From: Micropterix aruncella | Taxonomy: Eukaryota > Arthropoda > Insecta > Lepidoptera > Micropterigidae | Direction: 5' to 3' | DNA: 64,000 nucleotides | NCBI GenBank assembly: GCA_944548615.1 | Contig: OX155965.1 | Coordinates: 17,848,806-17,912,805 of the forward strand | Part shown: piece after piece, positions 24,407 through 35,935 of the stretch | How positions within the stretch are numbered: position 1 is the stretch's first letter | How the letters are laid out: every line of letters begins with the position of its first letter | The notes under the pieces: generated by a model | The model's input: only the letters and a program-made list of their open reading frames with translations | What the model was told of the DNA's origin: nothing | Database searches by the model: none | Made by a program: the position numbers and the translations under genes

Positions 24407-26862
24407 GAGTATGTCTTTACTGATTTTGATTTTATATTTCAACATGTATTTAAGTGTTATTTTTGCAAATTACTACTGTGTTGATTGACGTGCAAATGAC
24501 TATTCATTAGATTTGCTATAGGTACTATTCATAATTATCGTATACTATACTATTTATTTTGTGCCATGAACATTTATTTTTTAAGATTAATTGAAAAAAC
24601 ATAAAAGAGATAGTTACAATATTTACATCAAACATAATTGTTACTTTTGCTGTATTCCTGAAATTACAGATGTTAAATAATTGGAATGTATTGTTATTAT
24701 CGTAATAACAATACATAAATAAAACAATACATAAATAAATATTAAAAAATAATCCTGAATTGTATTATTTGACATTACGACTAGATCTGTAGATAAGTAG
24801 ATATATACTCGTATTATATTTTAAACGCAGCTGGGTATACGATGTGCTACGTATCGAAATGCTAAACGCTGTAGAATGAAAGGTTCAATTCTCCCTGAGT
24901 CATTTTGCGAGACACTCGAGTTCTTCGAAATCTGAGTTTACAGCAGATTTCTCCCCATCGTGACTGGTGTTGAAAAAACAAATGGAATAATAAAAACACT
25001 TAAATGACTGTCGTCGCCACAGAGAAGAAATTAAGGTTAATAACACAGGATACTCGAGGGTCTGATGAGAAATGGAACATCCCTGCTCAAAATCTAAAGG
25101 GAATGGCTTGATAAAAGTAGCTAAAATATCACGAATTCGTTCATCAGAAATGTCGTGAGTAAATGTAGCTTTTATCACCATAGGAGACGACACCGCAAGA
25201 AGAATATAGGCGTACGAAAGCTGGAGATATCGGTTGGCGAATTTGAAACCGAAACGACAATGCACAGGACAGGCGCCAGCATGAAGACGAAATGTCGGGA
25301 GGCAGTAGTACGTGACGGAGCGATGGCCTACACCGAAATGCTGACGAGCATGCTGAAATCCGCTCATAATTGACCTTTCGGGCTGCGCGGTTACTGTCAA
25401 ATCTGATTATAAATTATATAACTTAGAAGCCTATCTCAAATCGCCATAAATCTCAAATGTCCCTTCTCAAGATATAGATCTATGTAATAATATGATTTTG
25501 GGTATCGTCATTAATTAGAAGTTATCCTACATTATACTCTCAGTTGAACAAATGAGGGAGTGAGGCCATAATGCTATAAACGGTCTCTCCTTTAGTTAAC
25601 ATACTCGTATGCCTTTCCGACAGCGAAATTTGTTTTAACCCTTCGATGTCTGGCGGGCGTTGGTGACCTCGGTGTCAGTCATATCCACACTAAAGTATTC
25701 TTTCGTTTTGTCGTAAAAAATCAGGCCAAGCTATTTTTTCCTATATTCTATATACTATATATGCAGTACCTACTTCATTAAATGAATATCTTTTGCTATA
25801 ATTGGAAAAAGTTTCTGTAATCTTGTAAACATGATTTTTTATATAATAATAACACTTTATGCTTTTTTCTTTAACGTCTAAGAAATACGGATACCTTCAA
25901 ATTACACTGCAAATTTAAAACGAGCGGAAACGTTGCACTCAAAAAATATTTTAAATAGTTTTTGCTGAAAAACAAAAACTCGACTTTTTTATCGTATAGA
26001 CCCGGAAACAAGATTTTTTTTAAGCTGTCCGATTTAATGAGAAAACGAATTGTAGGATTATTTTTTATCGGAATGTACGCTCTTAGTAGGGTTTGATTTT
26101 AAGGGATTTAAGGAATTTATCCTCATTTATAGTTTGTTACCTTGTCCGCACCCATCTCATTTACACAGCACTTTCAACACTCTGTCATCCATACACCAAC
26201 ACGATACACGACCACAAAATAATATCACTCTCTCAATCCCTAAACATACGTCAATTCAATGAAAGCTTCTTTGCAAATATTTTTCATCTGTGGAATAATA
26301 AAATAACCATCCAGCAAACATAAAAAATCAAAGACACTGGAAAGTTTTAAAGAGGCCAGCACTAAAAAAATTGCTCACTGGAGAAATTGCAATATAGCTA
26401 CCAGTTCAATATATGTTATTAGTAGTGCCAATTATTTGTATTTAAATCGCTATATTTTCGTAGTTTCAGATTAAACATATACATCTAGATGTACAATATT
26501 AGAATCTTTCTGTTCACAAAATTAATTATTGTTTTTAATTGATGAACCTAAAACTGTATTTCCTATAGCCAATCATTTAGAAGATGTGAAAAAATACGTA
26601 ATGTACCAACAAAAGAAAGTTATTATTATTATATTAAAAGATTATTTAAATAGATATTATTATAACAGAAGAGCTTATTACAATCTACCATAAAAAGGGA
26701 CACCAGATTAAGGCATCTTGGAAAGTACTTGTACTTTTCAACTTCCAAGTTTCATCTTTAAATTTATTTGTTTGATTTTTTTTGAGTTTTTGAATCGGAT
26801 TTTTGCCGCGAGATTAAAATATAAAGACCACACTGAGATAAATACTACTCTATGATACAATG
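24403..26862. other. AT-rich DNA; no gene recognised
   Basis: A minus-strand open frame of 166 codons (25400-24900) shows no motif I recognise and has an erratic composition, so I do not call it a gene. A plus-strand frame near 26093-26323 ends with a sequence vaguely like a LINE C-terminus (FFANIFHLWNNK). This is too weak to annotate. Confidence 0.4.
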
Positions 26863-26971
26863 AATTACGCATGTTTCAAGAGGGACTACGTTTATACAAG
26901 GAAATACGCATGTTTCAAGAGGGACTACGTTTATACAAGGAAATACGCATGTTTTAAGAGGGACTACGTTC
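26863..26971. repeat. 39-bp tandem repeat, about 2.7 copies
   Basis: Units share TACGCATGTTTCAAGAGGGA and CTACGTTTATACAAGGAAA, starting at about 26866, 26905 and 26944. The third differs by one base in the TTTCAAG block and then runs into the hairpin at 26975. Confidence 0.85.
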
Positions 26972-26974
26972 AGA

Positions 26975-27005
26975 AATGATACCCTGGTGATACCAGGGTA
27001 TCATT
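26975..27005. other. Perfect 14-bp hairpin with a 3-nt loop
   Basis: AATGATACCCTGGT, loop GAT, then the exact complement. A third copy of the left arm follows at about 27010-27024. It could be a terminator-like or protein-binding palindrome, or a trace of a small foldback event. Confidence 0.8.
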
Positions 27006-27024
27006 CGAGAAATGATACCCTGGT

Positions 27025-27689
27025 GCTTATAAAGGCCGAAAAATGACGCGATCCAAAATATTCCGAGTAAAAATGTTGTTCAATGTAACTGTTTTGACAA
27101 AGTAGTTAAAATTCGTGCTAATTCAGTGCTGCAGGGGGTGGAACAATGGCTGTATTGACGTCAGTTTATTTCACTGGAATTCAATGCATTTGTTGACTGG
27201 CATGTACGATACTTAAGGATCGTTACAGATACTATGCATACTATATATTATAAGTATTAAATAATTATTATATTTCAAGATATATAAAAAGACCTTGCAT
27301 GCTTGATTAGGGTTAATGCCGACCTGGGCAGCGACGAAGAGAATGGGACAAGAATCTTGCGGAATCCTCTCAAATTGAATTTGCCCTATAAAAGGATATT
27401 TCTCTAATGCGGCGAACGAATGTGATTCCCTCTTTGTCTGCGGGGAGCGTCGCACTATTTCTAGATTGAGAGCCCTGCCTGTTCCAATTTTATGTGGAGA
27501 TATTCGACTCGATGTCGGCATTGTGAAGGTTACCCTGTATTCTACCATTTTTTATAATAAATGAGAAATTTTAAAACTTCGCGGCGTAAGTACAGAGGCA
27601 CTTTTATGGCATCATACTTTAATTATAGCTGGTACAACTATACCTTATATAAATGATTATATATAATATTAGATTGCTCAACGCCATAG
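27025..27689. other. Unassigned DNA
   Basis: A minus-strand open frame of 111 codons (27548-27213) is present but not recognisable. Nothing else is supported. Confidence 0.4.
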
Positions 27690-27920
27690 AGAGGCATGTT
27701 TACAACTACAGCGGGCGAACCCGTCACCCCAGTTGGGCGGTGTCGACTACAACGGGCGAAGCCGTCACCCCAGGCTGGTATAACGATATGTGATAGTTCT
27801 TTAAGCCGTGAGATGAGCGTAGAAGACTTAGACAATGGACAATCCACTATGTAACTCCACCAACTAGCCCGCCAGAGACCAACCCTTACTGCCCACACCA
27901 TGTAGTTAACCCAGCGGGCA
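27690..27920. repeat. Fragment of the GC-rich dispersed repeat
   Basis: Contains ACAACTACAGCGGGCGAACC, a second near copy TCGACTACAACGGGCGAAGC about 45 bp on, then GCGTAGAAGACTTAGACAAT and ACCCAGCGGGCAG. These are left-end blocks of the family at 13588, 35275 and 40885. The end has been duplicated in tandem. Confidence 0.6.
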
Positions 27921-28084
27921 GAAGAAGCGTTCTCGCTACCAGTTATCGCCAGATTTCTTCGGCCTCCCGACTGGTGACAATTGCCAGTTATATTTCGGTT
28001 CGTTAAATTAGTAAGAATCTCTTATTTTATTATTGTTTTATTTGTTGACATCGATTGAGGAGTTTATTGATATTGCATAACTTA

Positions 28085-28930
28085 GTATTTTATTTTTTTA
28101 TTTTATTATTCTTAAGGAAACATACAGCTGTTACAATAAATTTGTTACAAAATCATTAAGTTTCAAAAATAAAGCTAATTACATGTTTTCACTTAAACAT
28201 TCATAATTTAAACACAACAATATCATATTTTTTTTAAAGAATTAACACACATAGAGAGAGGTGGGAACTGGGAAGAAAGGAGTCATACTAAGTAAATAAA
28301 ATTTTGTGTAAATACACGTTCCATAATATAGTCATACATATTATTTAAAGATATTCTTGAATAAATATTATTTATAATATATTATATATTGCGATTACAA
28401 TGATAAATCAATACCGTCATTAATAATTGCTTTCTTAAGAGCGAATGATGACGTATTGAATAAGTCAATATCGCCGAGCTGCGTATTACAAATTTTACAT
28501 ACCCTATACATGAAACAGTTTTGTGCATAATTAGTACTAGCCTGCGGAAGGAGGAATAACTCCGTTTGGCGAGTGAGTCGCGATGGTACACGGAAAAATA
28601 CCATTCCAAGAAGATCAGAACAATCAAAGTAACCTGCTAATAGTTTATGGAAAAACACCACGTCTGCGAATTTTCTTCTTGATTGTAAGGATTGAAGCCC
28701 GTGAAAGGTAGCTGCTTCGTTGTAATTGGGAAAGGACACGAAGGAGCGATAATTCAAATGTTTCAGGAACACATTTTGAATACGTTCAATTCTCTTTATG
28801 TGAACATTATAGCTAGGGGACCATATTTGAGAAGCATATTCGAGGTGACTGCGGACGAAAGCGTAGTACAAGAGTAATAGAGAATTTTTAACTGCGAAAT
28901 GTTTTGAAGTTCGAAGTACGAATCCTAACA
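28085..28930 (-). mobile_element. LINE fragment 1 of a train: ORF2 C-terminus and 3' end
   Basis: The minus-strand frame reads GFVLRTSKHF then LEYASQIWSPSYN and continues to 28395, the C-terminal domain of a LINE ORF2. The 3' UTR runs to an AAAATA-type tail near 28090-28115 that resembles the tail of the fragment ending at 29941. The fragment begins exactly where the tail of the next LINE ends (28930), so it is 5'-truncated at the junction. Confidence 0.7.
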
Positions 28931-29940
28931 TAAAGTAAAGTAAAGTAAAGTAAAGTAAAAGGTATTTATTTCCAATACAACCATACAATTGTGTAGGAAT
29001 GACAGTAATTAATCTTAAACTAGTTACTCAATTTAGACAAGAGATGATATACAATATATAGTTTTAAACTTACCAATTTACAAAAACATAGACTATATGA
29101 TAACAGTTTACAACAAAACAATTTACGGTAAATAATATGTATTAGATTAAATGGGTAGATACGATGCTATGTATTTTCAAAATATTTTAAGAAGTCGTTA
29201 TGGGCATACATGTTGATTTTAAGCAGATAGACTCGGATGGATCTCTTGAAAATATCGATGTTTTTAATTGCTTTTAATCTTTCGGGCAATTTATTGAAAA
29301 GTTTGAGGCCTAAGTATCGACTAGTCGCCTGGAACTTGGCAGTACGTGCTACGAACGGTTGGAGATACAGGGTTTTATTCCTGGTGTCATGCCGATGTAC
29401 TTCCTCGTGGGATATGGCCGAGCTCTTATTGCAATAGAATTCGCAAAGAGCTTCTTGAGCAAAAATCGCATATACGGTCAATATCCCTAGTTTTTGGAAG
29501 TGTTCACGACATGACTGCCGTGGACCAATACCTACTATCGCACGTATGGCTCTTTTCTGGAGAGTGAATACACTGTTGATGTGTGCTGCATTACCCCATA
29601 AAAGAATACCATAGCGCAGGTGTGACTCAACTAGCGCGTAATAGGCCGATATTACTTCAGTTCTCTCCAAACAATTTCTGATGCGTAATAGAGCATAGCA
29701 GGCTGACGAAAGTTTTGACTTAACATGCTCTATATGTAGATTCCATGACATCTTTGCATCCAGATGTAGTCCGAGGAATTTAACTGATTCCGCAAGTTCA
29801 ACCGGGTAGTTAACTTTTATAGATGATGTCTTGTTATTAAAATTTAAAATAACAGTTTTAGACATATTTAGAGACATCTTGTTCGCATTAAACCAATCAT
29901 CAAGTTCACCAAGAGATGTATTGCGATTGGCAGTGAGCGT
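28931..29940 (-). mobile_element. LINE fragment 2 of a train: ORF2 C-terminus, (TTTAC)n tail
   Basis: The minus-strand frame from 29940 reads LGELDDWFNANKMSLNMSKT, then FLGLHLDAKMSWNLHIEHVK and LQKRAIRAIVGIG, ending at 29167. It resembles the C-terminus of the intact LINE at 7866-10916, a different clade from its neighbours. The 3' UTR ends in about five TTTAC repeats (28931-28959). Its truncated 5' edge touches the tail of fragment 3 at 29941. Confidence 0.75.
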
Positions 29941-31378
29941 ATTTATTTTATTTTTATTTTATTTATTTTTAAGGAAAACCAACAGCCATATAAAATATTA
30001 AATAACAACTTAAATAATAAATGATAGCCAATAACAGGTTCTCACATATAGAAACAGTTTAGAGAATATGGAATTGCCAGCAAAAACGCTTGGCAGGGTC
30101 CGGTACTATAAATTTAAAATACGCAAATAAAAATTAAACAAAAGGGACAAGAAGGCAAAAAAAAAACAATATCGAGAAATCGAATACAAAAAAATAATAA
30201 CAATAAAGAAAAGCAGAAGAGTAGGTACTAAAAGAAGTTGTTGCTGAGGATACGTCTCGCTGATACAACACTAGTGCTGAATAGATCGATATCAACGTCG
30301 CCGCAAATCAGTTTATTGAGGTTGTTACTCGCACGCCACATATAGGTGTTTTGCATATAATTAGATGTAACAACAGGTAGCCGAATTGGGATGGTGTGTC
30401 TCGTGGATTTTACCGGGGCATTAAAAGATAGGTATGATAAAAGTTCGGTACAATCTAAAGAACCTTGGGCAATTTTTTGCAAAAAAGTGAGGTCACCGAT
30501 TTCTCGCCGTTTTGCTAGTGGAAGCAGGTGGTGTTTTTTACATAATTTGACATAGTCATCTGAACTGTATTTGTCTTTGGTACGGAAACATAAGTATTTA
30601 AGGAACTTCCTTTGGATGCCCTCGATGCGATTGGAGTATTTAAAGTACATAGGGTTCCATATTTGGGATGCATATTCCAGGTTGCTATGTACCAGAGTAC
30701 AGTAAAGAATTTTAAGAGTTTTAATGGATTTGAAATCTTTGGTACTGCGCATAACGAATCCAAGAGCTCTGGAAGCCTTTTTAACTATTTTGTCTACATG
30801 AGTGTCGAAGAGCAGCTTGGAGTCGTGGTACACACCGAGGTCACGAATGATAGAGTCCCTTTGTAACTTGGTACCTTTTAGGACATAGTCGTGTAATACA
30901 ATATTTCGCTTTCGAGTAAAAGTGACCACACTACATTTGGATGGATTTAAATCTAAGTGGTTCCGGGTACAATAGCGCTCGAGGCGTTCAAGGTCGGCTT
31001 GAAGTAGTAGAGTGTCGGCAGGAGATAGAATCGTCTTGAAAATCTTCATATCATCGGCGAAGCTAAGAAGGTGAGAATAACGGAAACACCTGTCAATATC
31101 GTTGATAAAGATGATAAAAAGCAAAGGACCTAGTAAAGATCCTTGAGGAACACCACTTGGGATGGGGACCCAACTGGATGTGTAATTATTAATAACTACA
31201 GCCTGCGAGCGATTATGGATATAAGACGCAAACCATCTGAGAAGATTGCCACAGATGCCAGTCTTCTCCAATTTGCTTAAAAGTAAGCTGTGCTGAATCC
31301 GATCAAAGGCCTTGCTATAGTCAGTATAGACCACGTCAACTTGGTGACCTTTATTCAGCCATGCTGTTGTCAGCCATA
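29941..31378 (-). mobile_element. LINE fragment 3 of a train: RT from motif A to 3' tail
   Basis: Starts just before the RT palm (VDVVYTDYSKAFD) and runs through SGVPQGSLLG, FADD (31061-31050) and the C-terminal LEYASQIWNPM block to a stop at 30228. A 3' UTR and an AAATA-rich tail end at 29941. Its 5' junction with fragment 4 contains a 10-bp direct repeat, TGTTGTCAGC (plus strand), at 31365 and 31379. Confidence 0.75.
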
Positions 31379-33614
31379 TGTTGTCAGCTTCAACTACAGC
31401 GCTAGTATCGTCTGCAAATTGGGTGACTTCACATTTAGATAGATTTGGACTCAGGTCATTTATGTAAATAATGAAAAGCAACGATCCAAGAATTGAGCCT
31501 TGGGGTACTCCAATATTGACAGTAAGTATTTCGGAAGTTGCTACGGACTCGATTAGATCTCTGCCAATATTGGCTATTTCCACTTTTTGCATTCTGTTTT
31601 GCAGATAAGTCTTTAATAGGTTATTTGCCGTACCTCGGATGCCATAATAGTCTAATTTTGCAAGTAGAAGATCGGTTTGGACGCAATCAAAGGCTCGACT
31701 GAGGTCACAAAAAATGGCAGCCGAATACCTTTTCATATTTAGACATGTATGTATTTGATTGCAACACTTCAACATTGCCTGTTGGGTCGATTTCTTTTTC
31801 ATAAAACCAAATTGTGTGTTGCTCAAAATATTATTTTTCTTCAAAAACTCACGTATCCTGACTTCTATTATTTTTTCTAGAACCTTAGAGAATACGGTCA
31901 ATAAAGATATGGGTCGATAGTTTTCGATATTATGTATATCACCTTTTTTAAAGACCGGTACTATTTTTGCCATTTTATAGCATTCAGGGAAGACACCATT
32001 ACTTAACGACATATTAAATAATATACTGAGGGGTTTAGATAAAATATCACTGGATTTCTTTAGTATATCAACTGGAAAATTGTCTATCCCAGTGGATTTT
32101 TTATTTTTCAATGAGTTTATAAATTTGGCTATTTCCATCTCAGATGTGGGTTTCAGGAATATCGAATTATAATTTTTTTTCATTAATTTCAACTTTTCAC
32201 ATGCTGTTGTAATTGGGGTCTGAATTGCAGATGCCAGACTTAAAGGTTTATTGATAAAGAAGTTATTGAATACGTTGCTCAAAACCAGAGCATTTGTTTC
32301 GAGTTTTTTATTTATTTCAATGGATAATGATGCGCTAAATCCTTTTCTCAATTTTCCGGTTTCATCGTTTATAATGGACCATGCTGTTTTTACTTTATTT
32401 CGTGAGGAAAATATTTTTTGAGAGTAGAATTTTCTTTTAGCTGCGCGAATATCATTTCTTAACCTCGAATACATTTTATTGAAGAGTTTTCGATATAAAG
32501 GGTCATATTTGAACATTTTGTTTTTCAATGTGTTTCTCTTCAACCTACAGCGATATACAAGAACGGGAGTAATCCATTGCTTGTTGGTAGGTTGGAGATA
32601 AACTTTTTTCCTTATTATTGGAAATGATTTCGAAAAGCAGTCATTTATCCGATTGTGAAACCACGTATAGGCCATACTATATGCTTTTTTCGTGATGTGA
32701 TCTATGTGGGAGTTATATAATAACTTAGTATCTAAAAGAACACCTTGATCCCGGATTGCATTTTTCTTGGTTATCGAGAAACCATTGACAGTATATATAA
32801 ATGGTACAATATTGTTTTTCCGCGTAAAACTAACGGTAGCACATTTCGCAACATTCAGGAATAAGCGATTCGAGGCGCAATAAAGAGATAGTCTATCTAG
32901 ATCATCCTGGACCAATTGACAGTCGTCAAGGGAATTAACAGGTGCGTACATTTTCATATCGTCAGCAAAAAGTAAAAAGTTACAAAATTTAAAACAGGTA
33001 GTTATGTCATTGATATAAAATGTAAATAGGAGGGGTCCTAAAAGGCTACCCTGTGGCACACCGGGGGATATACTTGTCCAGTCGGACTTAAATCCTCCAA
33101 TAACCACACGCTGGCAACGATTTTGTATGTACGATGCAAACCAAGGTAGTAAATCACCATGAATTCCAACGGCTCTTAGTTTTAAGATAAGATTAGTATG
33201 GTCCACTTTGTCAAAAGCTTTGCTGAAGTCAGTATAAATAGCATCCACTTGATTGCGTTTACTCATTTGAAGCGACAGGAAACTCATAAACAAAGCAAGA
33301 TTAGATACCGTAGACCTGCCAGATCTAAATCCATGCTGTTGGGGTAGAATACAATGAGTAGTTGCCGCATATAATTGATCGTAAACTATTTTTTCAAATA
33401 GCTTACTGATGACGGAGAGTTTCGAAATAGGACGATAGTTAGTAACATCAATTTTCGAACCTGATTTGTATACCGGTGTAACAAAATCTTGCTTCCGCTC
33501 GTCGGGAAAGGTGCCATAACAAACAGACCTCTTGAAAAGTAAGGTAAGCGGCAAGGCCAAAGTATGGCCGCAGCGAAATATAAACAAAGGTGGGATACCA
33601 TCTGGTCCAGCACT
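30228..33614 (-). pseudogene. Chimeric open frame with three LINE reverse transcriptases
   Basis: From the codon after the TAA at 33615 to the stop at 30228 one minus-strand frame stays open for about 1,128 codons. Numbered from 33587, it holds RT-a (about 1-306: NYRPISKLSV 50-59, FADD 207-210), a linker plus RT-b (about 307-736: FADD 724-727) and RT-c with the LINE C-terminus (about 737-1119: FADD 843-846). Three GVPQGS blocks lie at about 176, 693 and 812. RT-a and RT-c belong to the same clade but overlap in content: about 200 residues of palm and thumb occur in both. So this is not one element split by another; three separate copies are joined in frame. No good ATG opens it, and the RTs are cut at the joins, so a working enzyme is unlikely. 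Transcription is not shown. Confidence 0.8.
31379..32670 (-). mobile_element. LINE fragment 4 of a train: linker and RT up to motif C
   Basis: Begins in the endonuclease-RT linker (CFSKSFPIIRKKVY, WITPVL), continues through KSTGIDNFPVDIL, NYRPISLLTVFSKVLEK, FCDLSRAFD, GVPQGSILG and FADD (31418-31407), and stops about 10 residues later. It has neither an endonuclease nor a 3' end. Its RT resembles the intact LINE of this window more than fragments 3 and 5. Confidence 0.75.
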
Positions 33615-34405
33615 TTAATTGAGATCGAGCTTGCTAATATACTTCTTCACCAATTCTTCCGTGATTTCAATAGACGAGATATTGCTACCATGGCATTCGA
33701 TATGAGCAGAAGTACTAGGACTAGCTGAAATTGGTTCAAACACGGATTCAAAATACTTACAAAACATATTACACACTTCCTCCCCTGACGCAGAGACACT
33801 ACCTAAGTACGCTACTCTTTTAGGGACAGAGTCGGACATTCATTTTTTTTAATGTACATTGCATAGCAATCCCTGTTTATAAGTTTCTGCCTGAACCTCA
33901 AGAGGGAAAATTTGTTGTAGTCAAGCGGGTTGTGAAACCGTTTAAACCTGTGATGGTATCGATACTTCTCCTTGGTAATATTTTTTAATGACGCCCTATA
34001 CCAAGGGGGATATTTGGATGCCCACACCAATTTCGTTGGCACATAAAGATCAATTACCCTAGCCAGAATTCGATAGAAACCGCTTAAGGCAGAATTAATA
34101 TCAGTGTTACATATAAGATATTTCCAATTAAACGCCGCAAGTTCTGCATTAATTGCGATATAGTCAGCTTTATTAAACTGTGTCACCTGCCTGCGCGAAT
34201 CCTGAAGTGGTTTCATGAGATCTAAGGAATATTCTATGACGACGGCTCTGTGATACTTGTAATCCTCGGGAACTATTGGGTTGTCGCTAGCATAAACATT
34301 AAGATTTTCATTGCATAGGACCAAATCTAACGTTTTCCCCATAGTGTTGCGGATACCATTATATTGTCGAAGACCAGCCAAACACATAGCCAAACACGTA
34401 TTCAA
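32671..34405 (-). mobile_element. LINE fragment 5 of a train: endonuclease end and RT
   Basis: The minus-strand frame 34405-33812 holds the last part of an AP endonuclease (TLDLVLCNENL, HRAVVIEYS) and the linker. After a frameshift near 33830 the linker continues (33839-33615) to one in-frame TAA (33617-33615). It then reads SAGPDGIPP and the RT with YTDFSKAFD, PGVPQGSLLG and FADD (32969-32958). It ends near 32671 without a C-terminus or tail. The 5' edge at 34405 meets a short TTTTGAT-type simple repeat. Confidence 0.75.
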
Positions 34406-35274
34406 TTTTGATTCTGATTTTGATTATGATTTAAATAATTTACTAGTTTGATTATTTCTTTATCAAATTTGTTAAAAATATTAGGCAAATAATATTGGGA
34501 CATATTTATTTGTAGCTGCAATCTTGGACGAATAAATGACTATTTTTATATGTTTCAAAGACTAAACTTTTTGTGGTCGTCATAATAGCAGATCGATAAA
34601 ACGCGTTGACAATAAAAATTAAGTCTTCAATGCTAAGGTATTCCTGTATCATATAATAGATTGATGGTCTTCCGAGGAGTTAAGCCCCAAAGAACCCGTT
34701 TGCTGCATTTTTTCCGAAACAAAACGCAGGATTGAGGTACGCCTACTTGATGATATGGCTACAACCCTAGGTTTCTTGCTGTAGACACCAAGGGTATTTG
34801 TTAAAAAATAACAGTTATTCGAAGGATTTCGTTCGTAGCCATTTTTGTTCTGATTGGCTTGGAACCAACGACTAGCAAACAAAACTTACGGGTTTATTAT
34901 TAGGGTATGTTGATGACACCGCTGGATTGTTTTTTAAATAAACCTGTATTTCCCCAAACCTGGTCGGACGCCAACAATGCCTATATTCGTTTTGCGTCGT
35001 TTTACAGATCCGCGCTTAGCGCTTTCGATCACCATAAATATATAATGTATATGATTAGAAAGATTAATTATTAGGTAAGAATAGATAATTCATTAAAAAA
35101 CGATATTGTTAGTAGCTTTTAGCGCAGTTTTTTACGCGAGAAGGCTGGATTTTGACCGTTTAATGTGGCTGTCAGCAGAACTAGGCCGATCGCGATCTAT
35201 GGACATCAGATGGGTCATTTGCTAAGTGGTTCCGTTATCACCATACTCTATGATTGGTGTATCAGCATTAGGGA
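34406..35274. other. AT-rich DNA without a recognised gene
   Basis: Starts with a short ATTTTGATTCTGATTTTGAT simple repeat next to the LINE train. No gene or further repeat could be supported. Confidence 0.45.
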
Positions 35275-35935
35275 GCTAATGGGCCCTTGCTGAGTTGGCC
35301 TCGAAGACTCATTCTATTCAGGGTTGGTCACATTCACGGGTCAATACCCATCCAGCGGCCTCCACGCATGAAGTGCGAACCCGGATAGAGCTCTGGCCTT
35401 AGGGCTAGTTTCCCCTAGGAATCAATTTTCTGGCGCTCCTGGACGGTCTGCGCACTGTGCGGCGTAAGCCAATCGACAGTGCACTCTGACTAACAGTCTG
35501 GGGAGTCTGGAAGCAGTACTGTTTACTATAGAGCGGGGGTGGTTGCGGACCTTACGCCGACTGCTCTTTAAACGACCATCGGCTACCCGATCCTGCGTGA
35601 ACAGCCGGGCAAAGGATGCCGTGGTCCGCGATATATTCGGTATACACCGTTTTACCTCTTCGTATGGGAGACGACCGCGCAAGCGACTTCGAACTCGTAA
35701 CCAGTCGAGAGACCGGAGTAATATGGTCGCAATTGGAAGTAAGGGCGTAAGTGTAAGCCTGCTGGGTAACACACCTAGTTATCTCACGGTTGAGGCGTTG
35801 GCCTCTTACGGGCATGTGGCGGAGCTTGACGGTGGATTGTTTTGTCCAAGTCTCCTGCCTTCACTTCACGGGAGAGAGAATGACTAATCGTTAAAACTTC
35901 CTCAGGTGACGGGTTCGCCGGTTGTAGTTGACAAC
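35275..35935. repeat. GC-rich dispersed repeat, about 660 bp
   Basis: The cleanest full copy, inverted relative to 13588 and 40885. It runs from the GGGCCCTTGCTGAGTTGGCC block through GGCGCTCCTGGACGGTCTGC, the CTAACAGTCTGGGGAGTCTG block, GCAAGCGACTTCGAACTCGT, and on to CTTCCTCAGGTGACGGGTTC and GTAGTTGACAACTCTA. A 116-codon frame without an ATG is shared with the copy at 13753-14103, but the copy near 41060-41400 has a stop and a 9-bp deletion in it. I therefore treat the family as non-coding. A GTTGAGGCGTTGGCC stretch may be a pol III A box. Confidence 0.75.

Noticed and set aside
24900..25400. 166-codon minus-strand frame
   Set aside because: No domain, signal peptide or homology recognised and an overlapping frame on the other strand is equally plausible. 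It could be a real exon, but I cannot support it.
30228..33614. Triple-RT frame as a simple nested insertion (one LINE split by another)
   Set aside because: RT-a and RT-c overlap by about 200 residues of the same domain, so they cannot be two halves of one copy.
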